DNA of 64,000 nucleotides from Gnetum montanum (Eukaryota; Streptophyta; Gnetopsida; Gnetales; Gnetaceae): the NCBI GenBank assembly GCA_015680685.1, contig MNCI01025188.1, forward strand, positions 200,820 to 264,819, in the 5' to 3' direction. Every line of letters begins with the position of its first letter. Within the stretch, counting starts at the first letter, position 1. The position numbers were made by a program, and so were the translations under genes. The notes under the pieces are model-generated. The model had not been told where the DNA came from. It saw only the letters and a program-made list of their open reading frames with translations, and searched no databases. Shown in pieces: positions 11,426 through 22,464 of the stretch.

Positions 11426-14080
11426 CATCAAAAGAATCTGATTCGTGGAAGCAAGGAATCGAGGATTCGTGATTCTGAACGTGTTTGGGTACATGTGCCT
11501 CAAGAAAAGTGGGGACGGGTTCATAGCCAGGGACGTGATAGAGAAAATTTAAATATATTAGTTTTTTAAAAAATTAAATCTCATGTATCATAAAAATACA
11601 TTGTAAAATATAGAACAATGTAAATCCAAAATATTGTTACTAATTAAAAACTGCACTAAAGATTGTAATATCACCATTAAATTGAAGCAAGAAAATTTGC
11701 AAAGGTATGGAGGGCATTGAATCCATTTCCTTACTCAGGAGCCATGCTCTAGCCAAACATATAATTTCTACAACAACCAAAATGACAGCAATAAAATGAA
11801 ACCCCTTTGTTACTGTTGATGTGTAAATTTTGGACACACCGCCAACACCTGTGAAAACTCGTTTTAGGATATTACTGCCTAAGGCACCTTACATATGGGT
11901 ACGGAACCTAGGAATAGTCTCAGTTGGAAAGAGTTATGTGACAAAACAATAATAATAATATTTTAAACACAATATTGTAACTTAAATTTAATTTTAGGAG
12001 CATTCTGTTATGTTTTGAAAACCATATAAAAATTAAAATTAAACATTTGTGTAGTTTTTGAGTAAAATAAATAACACATAACAAAAATTAAAATTTACCT
12101 GGTGCTCTAAGCAGAAGGAATATTCAGCTACTGGAGAAGAGGCTAGACGTCCCAGAAGAGGTTCCTGATCGCTGCCCAGTGTCAGCTACACCTATGACCA
12201 TGTTGGCACCGCCACTGTTGGGTGTTTGCCGCGTGGGCAGAAAAGAAAAAAGAAAAGAAAACATGTCTGTGTTTTTCTGAGAAAAACAAAAAACTGTCGT
12301 TTAGCAATTGCTACGACAGGGCATGCACACTATCATCTGCAATCTACTTGCAACTACTATTGATGTTCGTCACACGTTTCACGTTCCTGCTGTGTTCAAC
12401 CACCTGCCGGTAGAAGAGAGAAAACTGCCGAAGACCCCAGCATCCAAAGAGAGGGTCATCATTTGCAGCTCGTAGCAACAAGAGGCTAAAAGATCGATTG
12501 CATGTGGCTAGAAAAAATAGAAGAACAAAAATAAAACAACGGCTGCTAATGGACATGTGCTGCCAGCCACTACATGTTTCAAAAAGAAAGATTGGCCCCT
12601 AGACCCTATTGCCAATTCCTGCCTCTCTTGTTTCTTGTTGCCCCCCTTTTATAGCAGCCCTGCAGAAGAAACCCTAACCCTAAACCATCATTCGCTCTGC
12701 ATCACTATTACAAATGTTTTAACAAATGTTTGTAAATATGTAATTCTTTTTTAAAAAAATATGAAAATCAATTCATTAGACTTGCACAAATTATGCAGTC
12801 ATTACCATATATTATAATTTAAAGATAGAATTCCTTTTGGGCATTTTCAAGTGGCTTATTTTTTCTCTTGATTTTATTTGTTTTTTTTCTAAATGGAATT
12901 CCTTTATATCACTTTCTCTCTCCAAGGGGCAATTGGTACCAACCGATTGATAGGTTACATTGAGGTCATCTTTTAGAGGTCTGTGCAAAGCATGTGGTGC
13001 ACTATTTATCATGTGTTTGTGTAGTGCTTGGTCATTTAGCAATTGAAATTCATAATTTTTATTTTATTTTATTTATGTGTGGTTAAGGATCTTTTGTGTA
13101 TATTTTTCTTTTTACATAAAACCAGTATAGCATTTGTTGAATTCCTATGAATTTGATTTGTGCATTTTGACTACTTTGCAACTATAATTTTCTACATGTG
13201 CATTGATAATGACCCCATGCCTAGCATGGGTGAGGTTGACCTCAACAGTTACTCAATCCAATATTTCCAAAAATGAAATTAAACCTCAAGCCTCAACCAA
13301 ATTTATAACAAATCAGGCTAATACTTTTGTTCAACAACTACTTGTGAGTAGCACCCTAAGGACTACCTGTGAGTAGCACCATAGGGCCACATTGAAGATG
13401 ACTGCACCTACAATGATCGAAAACCTTTCAGACGCTGAAAAATCGGCACTATTATGATAAAGGGGAAAGTAAAAACAAAGCACCATGAGTATGCATATGG
13501 CCATTGGCCATGTGCTGGTGGGCTTCGTTGCTTTATAAGCAAACAGATTTTTAAAATCCGTCATCATGTTCATGACTCATGACCCATGACGATGACCCTG
13601 TTTTGTTTTTTCTTTTTTCAGCAAAGATATGAGAAAAAGAGCAAAAACCAGCAATGAACAATAAACACGCGTGAATGTGAGTCATGGCGGAACCTTTCAC
13701 CCTCCCAAAGGCAGGTGAATCCATGCAAATGCAATGTTTTCCTCGCAGGCCCCGTCCAAAACTTGATTTCCGGATCACCCATACTTGCCCCTTGCGCCTT
13801 CGGTTACCATAGTGTTTGTTTATTTATTCGTACTCCTTGTTTTCGGTGGTCCGTCTCATGCCGCTGCCATGAATCTTGATTGCTTGCTTGCCACTTAAGA
13901 ATGAAATGAAAATTTTGGTATGATTCAGAACAGGAGAAGTGAAAATTTTGGTATGATTCAGAACAGGAGAAGATACGTAAGATTTTAATGCAAAATGCAG
14001 ACATTACTAAAAAGGCAAGAACAAGGCAAGGCGACCATTTCAATGTATAAGTACAAATCCAGACAAAATTTCATTGGAAA
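11426..14080. other. Unassigned stretch between LRR N-terminal cap and LRR block
   Basis: About 2.65 kb separates the LRR cap from the first repeat. It is AT-rich near 11560-12100 and 12750-13200, with no recognisable protein. A minus-strand donor-like GGTACGT lies near 14085-14095, so part may be intron. An insertion is equally possible. Short ORFs here (11640-11837, 13331-13573, 13551-13778) have hydrophobic stretches but no family signature. Confidence 0.45.
13907..13972. repeat. Perfect 33-bp tandem duplication
   Basis: Two identical adjacent 33-bp copies starting TGAAAATTTTGGTATGATTC. Perfect identity in otherwise decayed DNA suggests a recent event. Confidence 0.95.
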
Positions 14081-14453
14081 TTATGAAATACGTACCCATT
14101 GCGAATTTAATGCGCTTCTGTACGCGCTTCCGAATCCGACGCCCGACGCAAACAGTTCCTGAAAATTTGTCCAGAATCGCGAATCTCCCCAACGCATAGG
14201 CCCAATTGTTGCAGATTCCATGGGCGTTTTGGCACCTCTAATTAAAAAGCATGCTATGAGAATCACCAATAATTCTTGCTTTGAATTCCAGCAGAGCATC
14301 CACATCTGTATCCAAAGATGAAGACGACAATGCAAAAGCAGCAACTCCCAGTAACAAAGTATAAATCATTATCTTCATCATCACCATTACCACTTGAATG
14401 GCCCTGCTTTGCATTGCCAATGCCATTGCCATTACCATACACATGGAATTCAT
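14081..14453 (-). pseudogene. LRR receptor-like protein, signal peptide and N-terminal cap
   Basis: The minus-strand start at 14453 gives a Met-rich leader. A later Met near 14385 (MMKIMIYTLLLGVAAFALS) makes a better signal peptide and may be the true start. It is followed by DVDALLEFKARIIGDSHSML, the standard LRRNT_2 opening of plant LRR receptors, and then by CNNWAYA, which resembles the CxWxGV part of the cap. A stop follows SMLFN and a frame change is needed to read on. It is the 5' end of the gene whose repeats lie at 9451-11425. Confidence 0.83.
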
Positions 14454-15510
14454 TCCTTCTTTCCTTGCTGGCTGATTCTGTTGTTTTCTATGAAACTCTT
14501 ACAAAGTTGGGCGTACCGCACAGCATTATAAACAGCACGGGAGCGTGGAGCACTTCAGAAAAATTAAAATTTTGATGATGCGTTAAAGGATGACGTTTGA
14601 TGGGAGAAAAATCAATACTTTGAAATGGTGGGTCCGCCGAAAATGACGTCCACGGTTTGAAACGACAAAAGTTTAAATAAACGCCATGGATGACTACCAC
14701 AACACGTTACATGGTGCTGCTAAGTTAATCTTATCGCATTACATTTAGTATTACCATAAAGCAATATTATCATTAGCATTATCACTCCATTCCATTGGCC
14801 CTGCTGTGATTCGCTAACGCCATTGCCATCGGTAGTTTTGTATGAAACTCTTTAACAAAATTGGGTGTATAAACACCACGGGAGCGTGCAGCAAAATCAA
14901 TACGTTAAAGTTAAGACTTAAGAGCTTTGTTGGGAGAAAACTGAATTCTTTGAAATCGAAGGTCCGTTCAAAATTTAATAAACTGCCATCGGTGACTACC
15001 ACTAGTGCATAACAAATTCTATAAAGCCCCAGTAAATTCGTCAGTCTTGAAAGTGGATCAGATTCAGCAAAGTTAAATAAAATACCGTTTGTGATCGATA
15101 TGGTCGCTCATACCAACTACGGCTGTTCTTAGGAGCCTCTGTGGATGAGCTAAAGTTTAGGCTTTATAATATATAATACATGTTTTTTTTATGATTTGGA
15201 AAGTAAACACCTTAACCTGATGGTAACCCTGAAATACCGTTTGTGACCAGGAAAAATTACGATGACTTTAAATGATGCCCTTGAAATACTTTTTAATTAG
15301 CAAAAGAAATTCTTTTTAAGTCTCAAGTCAAGGTAGACCGAAAATAACTTCTACCTTTAATTGTTTAAATGGTAAAGTTTAATAATAAAAAATTAAACAG
15401 AGAAGAGTTTAGCAGATATGGTCAAAGCCATGAGTGAGGGTCCGCTGAAGATGACTTCCACTTTAAATCTTTTCAAACAGAAAAGTTTAATAAAACGCTT
15501 TGGTCAGGAC
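14440..15510 (-). promoter_or_regulatory. Repeated promoter-like region upstream of the LRR pseudogene
   Basis: A minus-strand TATA-like GTTTATAATG lies at about 14524-14533, some 70 bases before the ATG. The surrounding module (tcTATGAAACTCTT, then CACGGGAGCGTG, then GGTCCG with AAAATGACG and AAAGTTTAAATAAA) recurs in decayed form at 14770-15010. Its distal part recurs again at 15330-15395 and 15436-15510. It looks like local tandem duplication of promoter DNA. No known regulatory element is identified. Confidence 0.55.
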
Positions 15511-16025
15511 AATGCCAGATTACATTTGCAATGGCATAAACGGACTAAAGACGACATTCTTATTCTATGCGTCAATACTTCATCCTACCAATTTTTTGTT
15601 TTTTTTTTTTTATAAAAATAATTGTAAAAATGCTGATTTTTGCATGTGGTGATTGGTCTAGGAACCTGTGGAACATTTTTGTTTATGTAAGTTGAGATTT
15701 TTAATAGAAAGGTTGCATTGTGGAGGTGATGTTATTTTGAAATTTGGCTCAACCTTATCATCGAATGGGGTATGAATGGTAAAGCAATTTCAAGGAAACT
15801 AAGACTAAACTTAAAATTACACGACTAAGTAATAGTGAATATAAGGTGAAAAGCAATATTCTTAGAAAAAGGAATGTTGGACTTTTGTGCATGGAGAGTT
15901 CAATATGATGATGTGTCATATATAAAAATGATAAATTTAAAGATCAAATTTAAATACTATTGACAAGGATTAATTAGTTATCAAAACCATGATCATCTTA
16001 GCCTTGTCTCAACAAAATAAGACTA
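15511..16025. other. AT-rich intergenic DNA left of element D
   Basis: A poly-T run near 15593-15613 and AT-rich DNA. I see no gene or terminal repeat. It continues after element D at 33837. Confidence 0.6.
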
Positions 16026-16030
16026 AGTTA
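16026..16030. repeat. Target-site duplication AGTTA, left of D
   Basis: AGTTA directly precedes the left LTR and directly follows the right LTR (33832-33836). This is the 5-bp duplication expected of an integrase-driven insertion. Confidence 0.93.
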
Positions 16031-17681
16031 TGTAGCGACCGAAAACGTTGGTGGCTGGAATAACGCCAAGGTCGGCGGACACGACAGTTTCAACCCCGTG
16101 CCCACGGGAGGGCGGTGTTGGGTGTATGCGAACACGGGGTGCCCTGAACGGTTTGGTCGATCAGATAGGGACTTACGTTGGCGTCAAGATAGCCTTTTGC
16201 AATATAAACTGTACGAGTTGCGGGGTGGTGCTTGCAGCGGGAAAAGAAAGGGACTAAAAATGAAGCGACGATGCGGAATAATAAATAAATGTAAGTGCGA
16301 CAATGATATGAGATGGTGCTTGAAGGTAAACAAAACAGAAAATAATACAAGGAAGCTAGGCAGTAAATAAGAAGTAATGTAAGGTACAATTAGGGACATG
16401 CACCGCTTCAGAGCTATAAATCTATCCGGTCAGGGAATGGCATAGTCAGTTGCACGACAGAGTGTAGAAAGTCCCGAGAGTGATCAAAGCGTGCCGGGAG
16501 ATAGGAAAGAAAATAACTATGCACTTGGGCACAGACTTCATGTATATGCAATGTAGACGAGATCCTATCAAGGTGGTAGAGTGAGGCCCCCAGGCTCTTC
16601 ACCAGCCGAGAGAGGTCCCTTTACAGATTGCTGGTCCCCCCTTTTCTCTTTTCTTAATGTAAGTTCGCAAGTATTCTTTTCTCTTTTCTCTTTTTGTTTT
16701 TCGTGGACCAGATCCTTTGCGTGCTGTTTGATGGGCTATTTATAGGATGAAAGGTAGGCAAAGGTGACCATTTGAATATTTCGTGTTGCGGACCTCTGCC
16801 TCCTCACTAGCGCTACCTGAGTCATTTGTAACCGTTGGGCTTACCAGACTGTTGCGATGAGAGCAATAACTACGATCCTACTACATCGTGACTGCGCCGC
16901 CAGCCCCTAGAGGCATGTGCCAACGACTCGATTGAGGTGGAGTGCATTGATGTTGCACAACCACCTTCATGTCGCGCTGTATTTTGTGATGTGACTTGCT
17001 TGGCATGACGTAGCCTCTTACCGCGCATCTCGCTATATGTCACGTATTTGTTACGCGATGCTACGCTACGTAGCATAGCGTAGTGTAGCGACCGGCGTTG
17101 ATCGCGGCAGCTTCGCTGCGCAAACCATTCCCCTAAGATGCAAGTTTTGCACACTTTGCTGATTTCGCCTTTCGAACTGCCTTATGCCCCCTTTTCGTAG
17201 GATTGCTACACCTTGCTGCGCCATGTAGCTCAGCATAGCGTAGTAGCAGACATGGTTCGCCGCTTCCTTACAAAAAGAGAGGTCACTGTAGAATTCGAAG
17301 TTGGGCGAGGGGAGCAGATAATGAAGTTGTTGCTATGTTACTCCATGTGATAGTGCGTAGCGTAACATCTTGTTCCACCATTGTTTCCTGAGGCTTGCTA
17401 CGCTACATATTGTAGTGTAGCACGCTTTGTGACTTAGAAAACTTGCTGAACTACTTTTCCCGTGCATCTAGACTTCCGTCGCTGATTCTGGACACCGTTT
17501 CTGAGTAGGCTGCCAGCTATTCAGACTACTTTGGCGGGCCATGACTAAAGTAGAAAATTTAACGAACGGGCCATCTTGGACTCAGAACGTTCTTTTCCCG
17601 GTGGACTTCCGTGATGCTTGTACGGACAGAAAGACCCTAGTGGAGCCAGGATGACCCCATATTTTCTTTTAGGATGTTTCA
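16031..17681 (-). repeat. Element D 3' LTR
   Basis: 1651 bp, alignable along its whole length with 32178-33831. The U3 part (17681 down to about 16750) holds three clusters of CTACGCTACGTAG-like words. ORFs inside it recur in the other LTR only because the LTRs are copies. Confidence 0.95.
16736..16745 (-). promoter_or_regulatory. Element D LTR TATA box (3' LTR copy)
   Basis: Palindromic CTATTTATAG, reading CTATAAATAG on the minus strand. It is preserved in the other LTR at 32886-32895. Confidence 0.72.
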
Positions 17682-17695
17682 TTGGCCCTTCTTTG
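17682..17695 (-). promoter_or_regulatory. Element D polypurine tract
   Basis: The minus strand reads about AAAGAAGGGCCAA immediately before the 3' LTR start. Such a purine run primes plus-strand DNA synthesis in LTR elements. Confidence 0.7.
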
Positions 17696-18679
17696 TCGAC
17701 GTCTGGAGAACCGGCTCGATGGACGTCGGTAAAGAATACGAAACACCACAACGGGCGAAATGCTGAGGCTATTGCTTGGTGAGTACTGAGACGTTTCCTA
17801 GTTGTGCTCGAGGATGCTGCATTGGCACTGCGGAGGTTAAGGTAGAGAGCAGAGATGATGTTTAGCTGGATCTCTTATCAAAGTGCTCTGAGAGGCTCGT
17901 TTGCATTTTCATCTTTGACTGGCGCTATCCTTCAACTTCCTGTAGGTAGGCGCCCCTTCCGTAAGATGAGCTGTATTGCATCCACAGGAGGTCTGGACCT
18001 GCCTATCGGAGCCTTCCGCACAACGAGCTGTGTTACACGCATGCCAAAATTTGCACTCTCAAACAGCCATGCTAGTTGAGGCACTCACTCTGTGACGCTG
18101 TAGCCTTTGCTACTGTAGGGGGATGTTCCTACAAGGAAGATGTTTTGCGGGTTGCCTGCATTGTTGTTACCCTTGGGCACCATTGCTGGTGTGAGATGCC
18201 CAAAGCAGGAAGGCCAGCAGCGGTCTTGGCAACACTACTCGCGGGGGGAGCTATTCCCCAAGGCACCGGGGATGTGGATGCACCGAGATCCCCACCAAAG
18301 ACATCCGTGCTGAGTTCAGCTATAGGATCAACCACATAGCTGAACATTGTGCGAGTCTCAACCTTGGCGGGAAATGGAAGTGCAATAATATTATGGCTAG
18401 GCCACAATACTGTTAGCACCTCAAAAGTGAGAACGGGCCTAGGAGCTACCGTCAGGGCAGTGGGCCATAGCGATGGTAGGTTTGGAGGGCCCATGTGACA
18501 TCGTACGACATCTTTGGAGGGTCAGCATGACACTGGAGATGGTGATACGCATGTCCTGGACCGCATCTTTTTTGCGTCGGGAATTGCGTCCTCGGGAGGC
18601 GATGTTCCACCCGCATGCTGGTGTCATGCCCTTTCGTTTGACGTATATTTGGTGATGATGCCTGATGAGGATGCGACAC
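17696..18679. other. Element D 3' non-coding region
   Basis: About 1 kb between the peptide-repeat ORF and the polypurine tract. ORFs on both strands (for example 18129-18494 minus and 18473-18720 plus) overlap each other and have no family signature. I see no supported gene. Confidence 0.5.
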
Positions 18680-18972
18680 GATCCCAGTTTAAGGTCTTGG
18701 TAGACCAGATGCTAGTTTAGGGTCCCAGCGGACCGCTGTGCTGGTTTGAGGTCCCAGCAGACCGTACACGCTAGTTTTACGTCGTGGCGGGCACACGATG
18801 CCAGTTTATAGTCATAGTGGACTAACAATGCCAGTTTTACGTCATGGTAGACTGTCGTTGCCAATTTACCGTCATAGCGGACGTTGTTTGGTGCTGCTAG
18901 TTTATCATCATTGCAGACGCTGACTGGCACGGCTGCCAGTTTAGCATCATAGCAGACAGCGTTCAATGTTGC
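18680..18972 (-). repeat. Tandem array of 33-36 bp units after integrase
   Basis: Eight or nine decayed units built round GCCAGTTTACGTCATAGCGG. Unit lengths are 33 or 36 bases, multiples of three, so the minus-strand frame is kept through most of the array. Confidence 0.85.
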
Positions 18973-18975
18973 CAT
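18712..18975 (-). CDS. ORF of tandem YDxKLA-type peptides
   Basis: An 87-residue ORF starts with ATG six bases after the integrase stop codon. It consists of 11-12 residue repeats: CYDAKLA, CNDDKLA, RYDGKLA, YHDVKLA, HYDYKLA, RHDVKLA, CWDLKPA. The Asp at position 2-3 of the unit and the KLA end are conserved while other positions vary. I do not recognise a family. It may be a real small protein, a C-terminal extension of Pol reached by readthrough, or a minisatellite that happens to be open. The frame leaves the array open at its 3' end until 18712. Confidence 0.45.
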   Translation of the reverse strand: MATLNAVCYDAKLAAVPVSVCNDDKLAAPNNVRYDGKLATTVYHDVKLALLVHYDYKLASCARHDVKLACTVCWDLKPAQRSAGTLN

Positions 18976-18981
18976 TGCACC

Positions 18982-20130
18982 CTATACGTAGTATGGCTTG
19001 AGGTGTATGTGGTTCATCGGGTTGGCGAATTCGTTGCCATCCATGTTTGCCAGTTTGAAAGCTCCATTCCCGAAGGCTTCAATGACCACGTAAGGCCCTT
19101 CCCAGTTGGCTGAGAATTTGCTCACATGGTCACGGACGACCTTGAGGATGAGATCTCCCTTCTGTACTGGTCATTGATGCTGGTCTGCATGATGCTTTTG
19201 CCATTTTCTGTCTTGATAGCGCTCGATCCGTTTTAGTGTCTGCATGCGTTCCTCCTCCACTAAGTCGAGGTCGATGGCTCGTGATGCATTGTTCTGAGCT
19301 TCACTCACGATGTTGGACAGGATCATCTGGAGTGAGGGTACCTGTAACTCAAGAGGCAACACAGCTTCAGATCCATAAACGAGACTGTAAGGGGTCTTAC
19401 TTCTAGCGGTTCTGCAAGTCGTTCGATAGGCCCAAAGGACATAGAGTATTTGCTCATGCCACCACCTCTTGATGTTGCTAAGCATCCACTTCAGTAAGTT
19501 GATGATGGACTTATTTATAGCCTCCACTTGTCTATTTGCTTGTGGGTAGTAGGGGGAAGAAAATGATTGTTTAATGCCCAGGTTACTGCAGAATGCCCGG
19601 GTTTCTTTACTGCTGAACTGTTGTCCATTGTCGATCACAATGGTCATTGGAAGCCCGAACCTAGTCACTATGTTATCAAGGATGAAGTGGCAGATTTTCT
19701 GAGACGTCATTTTCCTCAGAGGAATAGCTTCCACCCATTTAGTAAAATACTATGTGGTGGTGATAATGAAGCTATGCCCCACGGAAGATTTAGGCGTGAT
19801 GGACCTTATGAGGTCTAGTCCCCATCGTTGGAAAGGCCACGTAATTTGTGTAGGGTGTAGGTCTGCAGGTGCTATGTGTATAAGATTTGCATATCTTTGA
19901 CATGTGTCACATGTATTGACTTTAAACAAGCAGTCGTGCTCCATGTAAGGCCAATAATACCTTAGGCATCTGATTTTTGCTGCCATAGCCCTAGGTGCGA
20001 TGTGCCCACCGCACAGCCCTTCATGAACCTCATTAACTACCTTTTGTGCCTGTTCACCACCCACACATGCTAGCAATATCCCATCATAGGATCACCAGCA
20101 TAGGGTGTGACTTCCCATGAGCACATATTG
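18982..20130 (-). pseudogene. pol: Element D integrase
   Basis: Integrase joins cDNA to the chromosome. The HHCC finger is at about 19890-20050, with EVHEGLCGGH and CDTCQRY. The core gives all three acidic residues: Asp in RWGLDLI (near 19815), Asp in IVIDNGQQF (near 19640) and Glu in QVEAINKSI (near 19520). The C-terminal domain ends in HIHLKPYYV with a TAG stop at 18982-18984. Stops break it near 19750 and near 19170. It follows the second RNase H, as in the Tat lineage. The catalytic triad is intact but the frame is not. Confidence 0.92.
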
Positions 20131-20319
20131 TCGGGCACGTTTGCAGATTGCATCTCTCTAGCCCAATGTCAATCCACCTGGGAGTTCGTCGTGTTGTAAA
20201 TATTCTTTAATGTTATCGTACCATTCCGGGGTGTCCGCAGCATCGATAGATGCCACGTGTTCCATTAGAGTGATAGGTTCTGCGCATTCTATGATCGCAG
20301 TGGGTAGGTTCGCCAAGGA

Positions 20320-20700
20320 CTATGATGGGATGTTTAACGCGAGGGTAACTATGGCGTCTGCTATGCCGTTCTCATTGCATGGAACGTGTTGCACATCAAT
20401 GGTCGTGAATTGTTTTAATAAGATCTTTGCTAGGTCACAGTAGGGTTGTAGATGCGTAGCTTTGCAGGCGTAAGCTTCGGTGACTTGATTCACAACTAGC
20501 TGTGAATCTCCCCAGATCGCCAGGTGTTGTACATGCAGTGCACGGGTGGTTAAGAGGCCTCTGAGTAGCCCCTCATATTCTGCCACGTTGTTAGTACATG
20601 GGAATGCGAAGCGATAAGTAGATGGGTGCATTTTCCTAGAAGGGAAGGTGATTATGGTAGCAGCGCTGCCTCCTTGCGTGGTTGAGGCACCGTCAAAATG
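20320..20700 (-). pseudogene. pol: Element D second, archaeal-type RNase H
   Basis: The second RNase H of Tat elements degrades the RNA strand of RNA-DNA hybrids during reverse transcription. Four acidic positions can be seen: LHFDGAS, VAEYEGLL, WGDSQLV and NGIADAI. All are present, so the domain looks catalytically complete and is uninterrupted. It is fused in one open frame with the ordinary RNase H at 20701-21123. This domain is the main reason for assigning D to the Tat lineage. Confidence 0.9.
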
Positions 20701-21123
20701 TAAGGTCGCCTCAAAATGCGGTGGGATGATGGCGACATCACTTATGTATTTGTTTGGGAACTCGGGGTCAATGACTGCCTGGTCGTCGATTGGTGAGGCT
20801 GTGAGTTGGGTCGCTATGGCTTGGCCTTTTGTTGACGATTGGCTCACATAGCGTAGATCAAATTCTGAAGTTATGGCCTTCCATTGGGCTATCCTGCTAT
20901 CTTCGTACAGGTTATCGATGATAGCCCGGAGTACATTGCTTTTGCAAATGATGTTGGTTGTGCTGCGGAATAGGTAGTGCTGCCACCTTTTTAGCGCGCA
21001 CACTAAGGCTAGGCAATTCCTTTCCACCTCGTTGTATTTTTTCTCATATGATATTAATGTGTGGCTCAGGTAATACATTGGTATCTCAGAGCCATCGTCC
21101 CACTTCTGACATAGTAGTGCCAC
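20701..21123 (-). pseudogene. pol: Element D retroviral-type RNase H
   Basis: Follows RT on the minus strand. It contains MYYLSHTLISYEKKYNEVER, the usual Ty3 RNase H block with its catalytic Glu, then LALVCALKRWQHYL and SEFDLRYVSQ. A TAG stop near 21175 separates it from RT. Downstream (lower coordinates) is the second RNase H in the same frame. Confidence 0.9.
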
Positions 21124-21171
21124 TATGGAGGCGTCAAAGGTAGCAAGGTATATGAAGAAAGGCTTGTCCCT

Positions 21172-22464
21172 CTATGGCGGGTATACTGTTGGTAGGTGGG
21201 AGAGCTCTTTCTTCAGGTTGTCGAAGGCTTGTTGACATTGGACTATCCACTTGAAGTCAACCCATTTTTTCATAAGATGTTGCATGAGGTTTAACTTGTT
21301 GGTCAGTCTTGTTATGAACCTTTGAATGAATTTCACTTTGCCTTGTAGACCGCGTAACTCTTTTAGGTTTGTGGCAGGTGCTAGGTTGACGATAGCTTTG
21401 ACTTTGTCCAGGTCCACCCGTATTCTAGCCTCTGATACTACAAACCCTAACATGCGCTCAGTCTTTATGTCGAAGACGCATTTCTTAGGATTGAGACGCA
21501 AATCATGCCTTTGACAGCACTTGAGGACTAACTCTAGGTCACACGGGTGATGGGCCGCCTCTTTGGATTTAACCGCTATGTTGTCTACGTAATCATTTAA
21601 CGTTTCTAGGATATGGTTACTGAAAATGTAAGTCATGGCTCGCTGGTATGTTGCCCCGGCATTCTTGAGCCCGAAGGGCATCATGGTATAACAGAAGGTC
21701 GCCCAGGGAGTCATGAAAGTGGTTGACAGCTGGTGTTCCAGGTTGATGCGGATTTGGTTATATCCGAAGAAACCATCCATGAAGGATAGCAAAGCATGCC
21801 CAGCCATGGTGTCGATGAGTTGATCAATGTTTGGTAGTGAAAAGTTATCCTTGATCATTGCCTTGTTCAAATCTTGGAAATCTATACACATTTGTATGCC
21901 TCCTATTTTCTTCAAAACCACAACGATGTTGGACACCCATTCTGAATAGTCAACTACGTGAATGAAACCTGCTTGGTATAACTTAGTGACTTCCTCCTTT
22001 ACGGTTAACACGATTTTTGGCTTGATTTTACATGCCTTTTGCTTGACTGCCTTCTCGTGGGGATCTAAGATGATGTTATGCTAAATCAACCATGGATCTA
22101 GACCTAGCATATCTTCATAGGGCCATGTGAAGATGTCAACATGTTCTTGCAAGGTTTTAGCTATGCCCTCATGTATTTGTGTGTCTAGTAGAGAGCTGAG
22201 TCTTAATGTCTTTACTTCCCTTCTTGTACAGGTTAGAGGTATCTCGACAAGTGGATCCTTGGTTACATGCCCGGCCTCCAGATCTAGGACATGGACTAGG
22301 TGTTTAGGCAAATATGGGGATACTTCCAAGGTTTCTATAGTGTCGATCACAACCGACTCCTAGTTGATCGCGTCGGGGTTTAACTTTATTGTGAGCTTGC
22401 CTTGTGGCCCCGTCAATGTTAGAGTCGTGAACAGGGCATGGTGGGTTTCCATTTCTTGTTTAAC
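21172..22464 (-). pseudogene. pol: Element D reverse transcriptase
   Basis: Recognisable RT blocks run in order: SEWVSNIVVVLKK, MCIDFQDLNKA, PNIDQLIDTMAG, FMDGFFGYNQI, YTMMPFGLKNAGATYQRAMT, then the catalytic box as NDYVDNIAV (21580-21591), and LRGLQGKVKFIQRFI. The normal box is YVDD, so the second aspartate is now Asn, a G-to-A change that should abolish activity. The coding frame becomes open at about 22464 after a cluster of stops. A minus-strand TAG|GTTAAACAAG there looks like a splice acceptor. One TAG lies near 22363. Confidence 0.93.

Noticed and set aside
16090-16399. Hydrophobic ORF in the D 3' LTR, also present at 32249-32546
   Set aside because: Present twice only because the LTRs are copies; frame is not kept equally and no family is seen.
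18680-18972. Possible CRISPR-like array
   Set aside because: Units vary and adjoin without unique spacers, and the context is a plant retrotransposon.
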